Below are positions 6,207-8,906 of a stretch of DNA of 8,906 nucleotides, in pieces. The DNA is taken from assembly GCA_021779635.1 (NCBI GenBank), contig JAJYAH010000236.1:1-8906 (forward strand). Direction: 5' to 3'. This DNA is from Pseudomonadota bacterium. Its GTDB lineage: Bacteria > Pseudomonadota > Alphaproteobacteria > Rhizobiales > Xanthobacteraceae. Within the stretch, counting starts at the first letter, position 1, and each line of letters starts with the position of its first letter. The notes under the pieces are model-generated. The model was not told where the DNA came from. It saw only the letters and a program-made list of their open reading frames with translations, and ran no database searches. Position numbers and translations under genes: made by a program.

Positions 6207-8522
6207 TCATCCATTGACGCGTTCGACCCGTGCGACGACGGCTTTGGCGCGCAACTGGGCGATAATAGCGCTGAGATGCTTGAGGTCATAGACCTCAAGA
6301 TCGATGGTCAGCTCGGTGAAATCCGGCGAGCGCCTGAACATGCTGATGTTGTCGATATTGCCGTCGTGCTCGGCGATCACAGTGGCGACCTGGGCAAGGC
6401 TTCCGGGCTCGTTGACGTTATCGACGAGGATTCGCGCCGGAAAGCGCTGCGGCGTCGAATCATCGACATCCCAGCGCACGTCGAGCCAGCGCTCCGGCTC
6501 CTCCTCGAAATCCTTCAGCGCCGGCGACTGGATCGGATAGATCGTGATGCCCTCGCCGGGAGAAACAATCCCGACAATCCGGTCGCCCGGCACCGCCCCG
6601 CCGTTCGGCGCGAACTTGACCGGCAAATCGGAATTGATGCCGCGAATCGGAATCGCGGAAGGGCTGCGCGAAGGGTCCGGCGGCGATTTCAGCTTCAGCT
6701 TGACCGCGAGGCTCTTCTTGGCGCCGAACCGCCCGATGCGTTCTTCCTTGTAATCCGGATACATCGCGCGCGCGACGTCGGACGCCTTCATCTCGCCGCG
6801 CCCCACCGAGGCCATCACGTCGTCGATCGAGGCGCGCGCCAGCCGCGGCAGCGCGCCCTTGAGCTTGTCGTCGGCATATTCGATCTTTGCGCGGACGAAC
6901 AGCCGTTCCACGATGCGGCGGCCAAGACCGGCATATTGATCGCGCACCGCGGTGCGCGTCGCGCGCCGGATCGCCGCCCGCGCCTTCCCGGTGACCGCAA
7001 GCGATTCCCACGCCGATGGCGGCGCCGACTGGGCTTCCGAGGTCAGCACCTCCACTTCGTCGCCGTTCTGCAGCTCGGAGGACAGCGGCGCGAACTTGCC
7101 GTTGATCTTGCAGCCCACCGCGCTGTTGCCGACATCGGTGTGCACCGCATAGGCAAAATCGATCACATTGGCCTGACGCGGCAACGCGATCAGCTTGCCC
7201 TTCGGGGTAAAGCAGAACACCTGATCGTGAAACAGCTCGAGCTTGGTATGCTCCAGGAATTCTTCCGGGTTGGCGCTGTCGGACAGGATGCCGATGGTGC
7301 GGCGCAACCAGGCAAAGGCGTTGGATTCGCGCTTCAACAGCTCGGTCGGCGAACCGATGCCGTCCTTGTAGAACGCATGCGCCGCGATGCCCAATTCCGC
7401 GATCTGGTCCATCTCCTCAGTGCGGATCTGCAGTTCGACACGCTGCTTGCCGGGACCGATCACGGTGGTGTGGATCGAGCGATAATCGTTCTGCTTCGGC
7501 GTCGAGATGTAGTCCTTGAACCGGCCGGGCACCACCGGCCAGGTGGTGTGCACCACGCCAAGCGCGCGATAGCAGGCCTCGACGTCGTCCAGCACGACGC
7601 GGAATCCGAAGATGTCGGACAATTGTTCGAAGCCGACCGACTTGCGCTCCATCTTGGTCCAGATCGAAAACGGCTGCTTGCGCCGGCCATAGACATGCGC
7701 GGCCATGCCGTTGTTCTGAAGATTGCGGGAGAGCTGGCTTTCGATTTCCCCGATCAGGTTGCGGTTGCGATCTGCCAGCGAATCCAGCCGCTGCATCACC
7801 ACCGCATAGGCTTCCGGATCGAGCGTGCGGAACGACAGGTCTTCGAGTTCCTCGCGCATCTCCTGCATACCCATGCGGCCGGCGAGCGGCGCATAGATGT
7901 CGAGCGTCTCCTCGGCGATCCGGCGACGGGCCGTCGGCGGCACGAACTCCAGCGTGCGCATGTTGTGCAGACGATCGGCGAGCTTGATCAGCAAGACGCG
8001 GACGTCGTCGGCGATTGCCAGCAGCAGCTTGCGCAGGTTCTCGGCCTGCTTGGCTTCGCGCGAAACCAGCTCCAGCCGCTTCAGTTTGGTGAGACCCTCG
8101 ACCAGCGCGCCGATCTCGTGGCCGAAGATCTGGTCGATTTCGGCGCGGGTGGCCTCGGTATCCTCGATGGTGTCGTGCAGCAGCGCGGCGACGATGGTGG
8201 CGTCGTCGAGCTTGAGGTCGGTGAGAATCGCCGCGACTTCCAGCGGATGCGAAAAATAGGGATCGCCGGATGCCCGGGTCTGCGCCCCGTGCGCCTTCAT
8301 GGCGTAGACATAGGCGCGGTTGAGCAGATCCTCGTTGGTGTCCGGATTGTAGGATCGGACACGTTCGACCAGATCGTATTGCCGCATCATGCCCGAACGC
8401 GGCGATTTGGCCGGCCTAGCGGGCCTGGGCGCAGCCGACGCCGGCGGAGCGGACGCAGGCGCCACGGCAACCGAATCGGTCGCGGCCTGCATCTGCCTGG
8501 GGCTTCGGCGCCAATAGGCCAT
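6207..8522 (-). CDS. rsh: Bifunctional (p)ppGpp synthetase/hydrolase, RelA/SpoT homologue
   Basis: Rsh makes and degrades the alarmone (p)ppGpp and so controls the stringent response. The 771-residue product has an HD hydrolase domain with H92, H116/D117, E120/D121, D183 and N187. The synthetase domain has D303 in DIFGF, the RFKD motif (334-337) typical of bifunctional enzymes, QNDYRSIH (344-351) and E363 in ELQIRT. A TGS domain spans about 427-495, then a linker and a C-terminal ACT domain (about 695-771). In the zinc-binding domain (about 636-669) all four usual ligands are replaced: N640, G641, Y662 and S666. The ATG at 8522 has AAGG about 12 bases upstream. It gives an Ala/Pro-rich N-terminal tail of 44 residues. 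An alternative start at M45/M46 (8390/8387) would remove this tail and has no better ribosome binding site. The hydrolase and synthetase residues look complete. Confidence 0.96.
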   Translation of the reverse strand: MAYWRRSPRQMQAATDSVAVAPASAPPASAAPRPARPAKSPRSGMMRQYDLVERVRSYNPDTNEDLLNRAYVYAMKAHGAQTRASGDPYFSHPLEVAAILTDLKLDDATIVAALLHDTIEDTEATRAEIDQIFGHEIGALVEGLTKLKRLELVSREAKQAENLRKLLLAIADDVRVLLIKLADRLHNMRTLEFVPPTARRRIAEETLDIYAPLAGRMGMQEMREELEDLSFRTLDPEAYAVVMQRLDSLADRNRNLIGEIESQLSRNLQNNGMAAHVYGRRKQPFSIWTKMERKSVGFEQLSDIFGFRVVLDDVEACYRALGVVHTTWPVVPGRFKDYISTPKQNDYRSIHTTVIGPGKQRVELQIRTEEMDQIAELGIAAHAFYKDGIGSPTELLKRESNAFAWLRRTIGILSDSANPEEFLEHTKLELFHDQVFCFTPKGKLIALPRQANVIDFAYAVHTDVGNSAVGCKINGKFAPLSSELQNGDEVEVLTSEAQSAPPSAWESLAVTGKARAAIRRATRTAVRDQYAGLGRRIVERLFVRAKIEYADDKLKGALPRLARASIDDVMASVGRGEMKASDVARAMYPDYKEERIGRFGAKKSLAVKLKLKSPPDPSRSPSAIPIRGINSDLPVKFAPNGGAVPGDRIVGIVSPGEGITIYPIQSPALKDFEEEPERWLDVRWDVDDSTPQRFPARILVDNVNEPGSLAQVATVIAEHDGNIDNISMFRRSPDFTELTIDLEVYDLKHLSAIIAQLRAKAVVARVERVNG

Positions 8523-8651
8523 TGAATCACTACCTTCGTGCGGGCTTCGAATGCGGCCCGGTTCCTGAAATAGCTTATCTCGCTCCCGAACGGAGCAGCC
8601 CCCGTTGTGGCGGGGAACCCTCGATTTCGGGCATCCGATCTCTCGATTGGA

Positions 8652-8721
8652 GCATGATCTCCGGGCAAACGCTGTGCGTTTGTCCCGAGGGAAAACCGGT
8701 TCCCTCTTTTCCGGATCATGC
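8652..8721. repeat. Dispersed-type palindromic repeat (GCATGATC...GATCATGC) upstream of rsh
   Basis: The outer arms GCATGATC (8652-8659) and GATCATGC (8714-8721) match perfectly and continue inward as CCGG on both sides. Two inner hairpins follow: CAAACGC-TGT-GCGTTTG (8666-8682) and GAGGGAA/TTCCCTC (8687-8693 and 8700-8706) around AACCGG. I recall GAGCATGATC...AAAACCGGTT...CCGGATCATGC as a very common intergenic repeat in Bradyrhizobium and Rhodopseudomonas. The copy here lies in the rsh leader. Confidence 0.75.
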
Positions 8722-8808
8722 CCCAAGGCGCAGTCTAACGCGAAACTGGCAGTCCTCCGATCAAATCGAAGGCAGCTTTCGCGGAATTAGCCCGCGCCCG
8801 GACAAACG

Positions 8809-8821
8809 CATGGTAACCATG
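8809..8821. promoter_or_regulatory. Perfect 13-bp palindrome, possible operator upstream of rsh
   Basis: CATGGT and ACCATG flank a single central base. It lies just beyond the terminator T-run, between the preceding unit and rsh, where an rsh promoter would be expected. No regulator is known to me for this exact sequence, so function is speculative. Confidence 0.3.
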
Positions 8822-8830
8822 AAAAGGTCA

Positions 8831-8868
8831 ATAAAAGCAAAGGCCCGGACAAATGTCCGGGCCTTTGC
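8831..8868 (-). terminator. Intrinsic terminator of the gene beyond the right edge
   Basis: The arms GCAAAGGCCCGGAC (8837-8850) and GTCCGGGCCTTTGC (8855-8868) are perfect 14-bp complements around a 4-base loop. On the minus strand the stem is followed by TTTTAT. This is a classical Rho-independent terminator for a minus-strand gene whose coding sequence lies outside the window; in relatives rpoZ is a common neighbour of rsh. Positions 8869-8906 show no stop codon on the minus strand in any frame, so the end of that gene cannot be placed. Confidence 0.88.
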
Positions 8869-8906
8869 CAAATGAGATGGGCCCGGGACACACACCCCGC
8901 GGCCCT

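Larger units (their letters stand above)
8523..8830 (-). other. Long upstream region of rsh, no gene seen
   Basis: This roughly 300-bp stretch holds no credible reading frame. It contains short hairpins GCTCC/GGAGC (8582-8586 and 8592-8596) and CCCCG/CGGGG (8600-8604 and 8611-8615), the palindromic repeat at 8652-8721 and a 13-bp palindrome at 8809-8821. The rsh promoter should lie here because a terminator closes the preceding transcription unit. The only -35-like hexamer I see is TTGACC (8831-8826), and it has no good -10 partner. Confidence 0.5.

Noticed and set aside
6276..8525. A 749-codon open frame on the plus strand opposite rsh
   Set aside because: It runs antisense to a clear rsh gene and its translation is rich in Arg, His, Asp and Gly, without domains. 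Long antisense frames are expected in high-GC coding DNA.

Overview
The window looks like chromosomal DNA of a high-GC alphaproteobacterium of the Bradyrhizobium/Rhodopseudomonas (Nitrobacteraceae) kind. The evidence is the gene order rsh-pdxJ-acpS-lepB-rnc-era-orf-recO, the protein sequences (for example a RelA/SpoT homologue with a cysteine-free zinc domain) and intergenic palindromes of a type I recall as common in that family. The genus is inferred from memory; no search was run.

All recognised genes lie on the minus strand, so the region reads from right to left. At the right edge an intrinsic terminator (8831-8868) ends a gene outside the window. A 300-bp leader with a palindromic repeat follows, then the long ppGpp synthetase/hydrolase gene rsh (6207-8522). 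A 267-bp gap filled with nested inverted repeats separates rsh from pdxJ (vitamin B6 synthesis) and acpS (acyl carrier protein activation), which overlap by 4 bp. A second repeat-rich gap (4463-4734) precedes lepB (signal peptidase I), rnc (RNase III), era (ribosome-assembly GTPase), a small four-helix membrane protein of unknown function, and recO (recombination mediator). The lepB/rnc and rnc/era pairs overlap, which suggests translational coupling.

Left of the recO stop (about position 727) the DNA looks less GC-rich and accessory. It holds an orphan single-domain response regulator (227-616) and, at the very edge, the first 18 codons of an IS5-type transposase.

Most of the window is conserved housekeeping sequence, and I see no convincing undescribed multi-gene system. 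The points worth a second look are the degenerate zinc domain of RSH, the structured repeats in all three large gaps, the small membrane protein between era and recO, and the core/accessory junction after recO.
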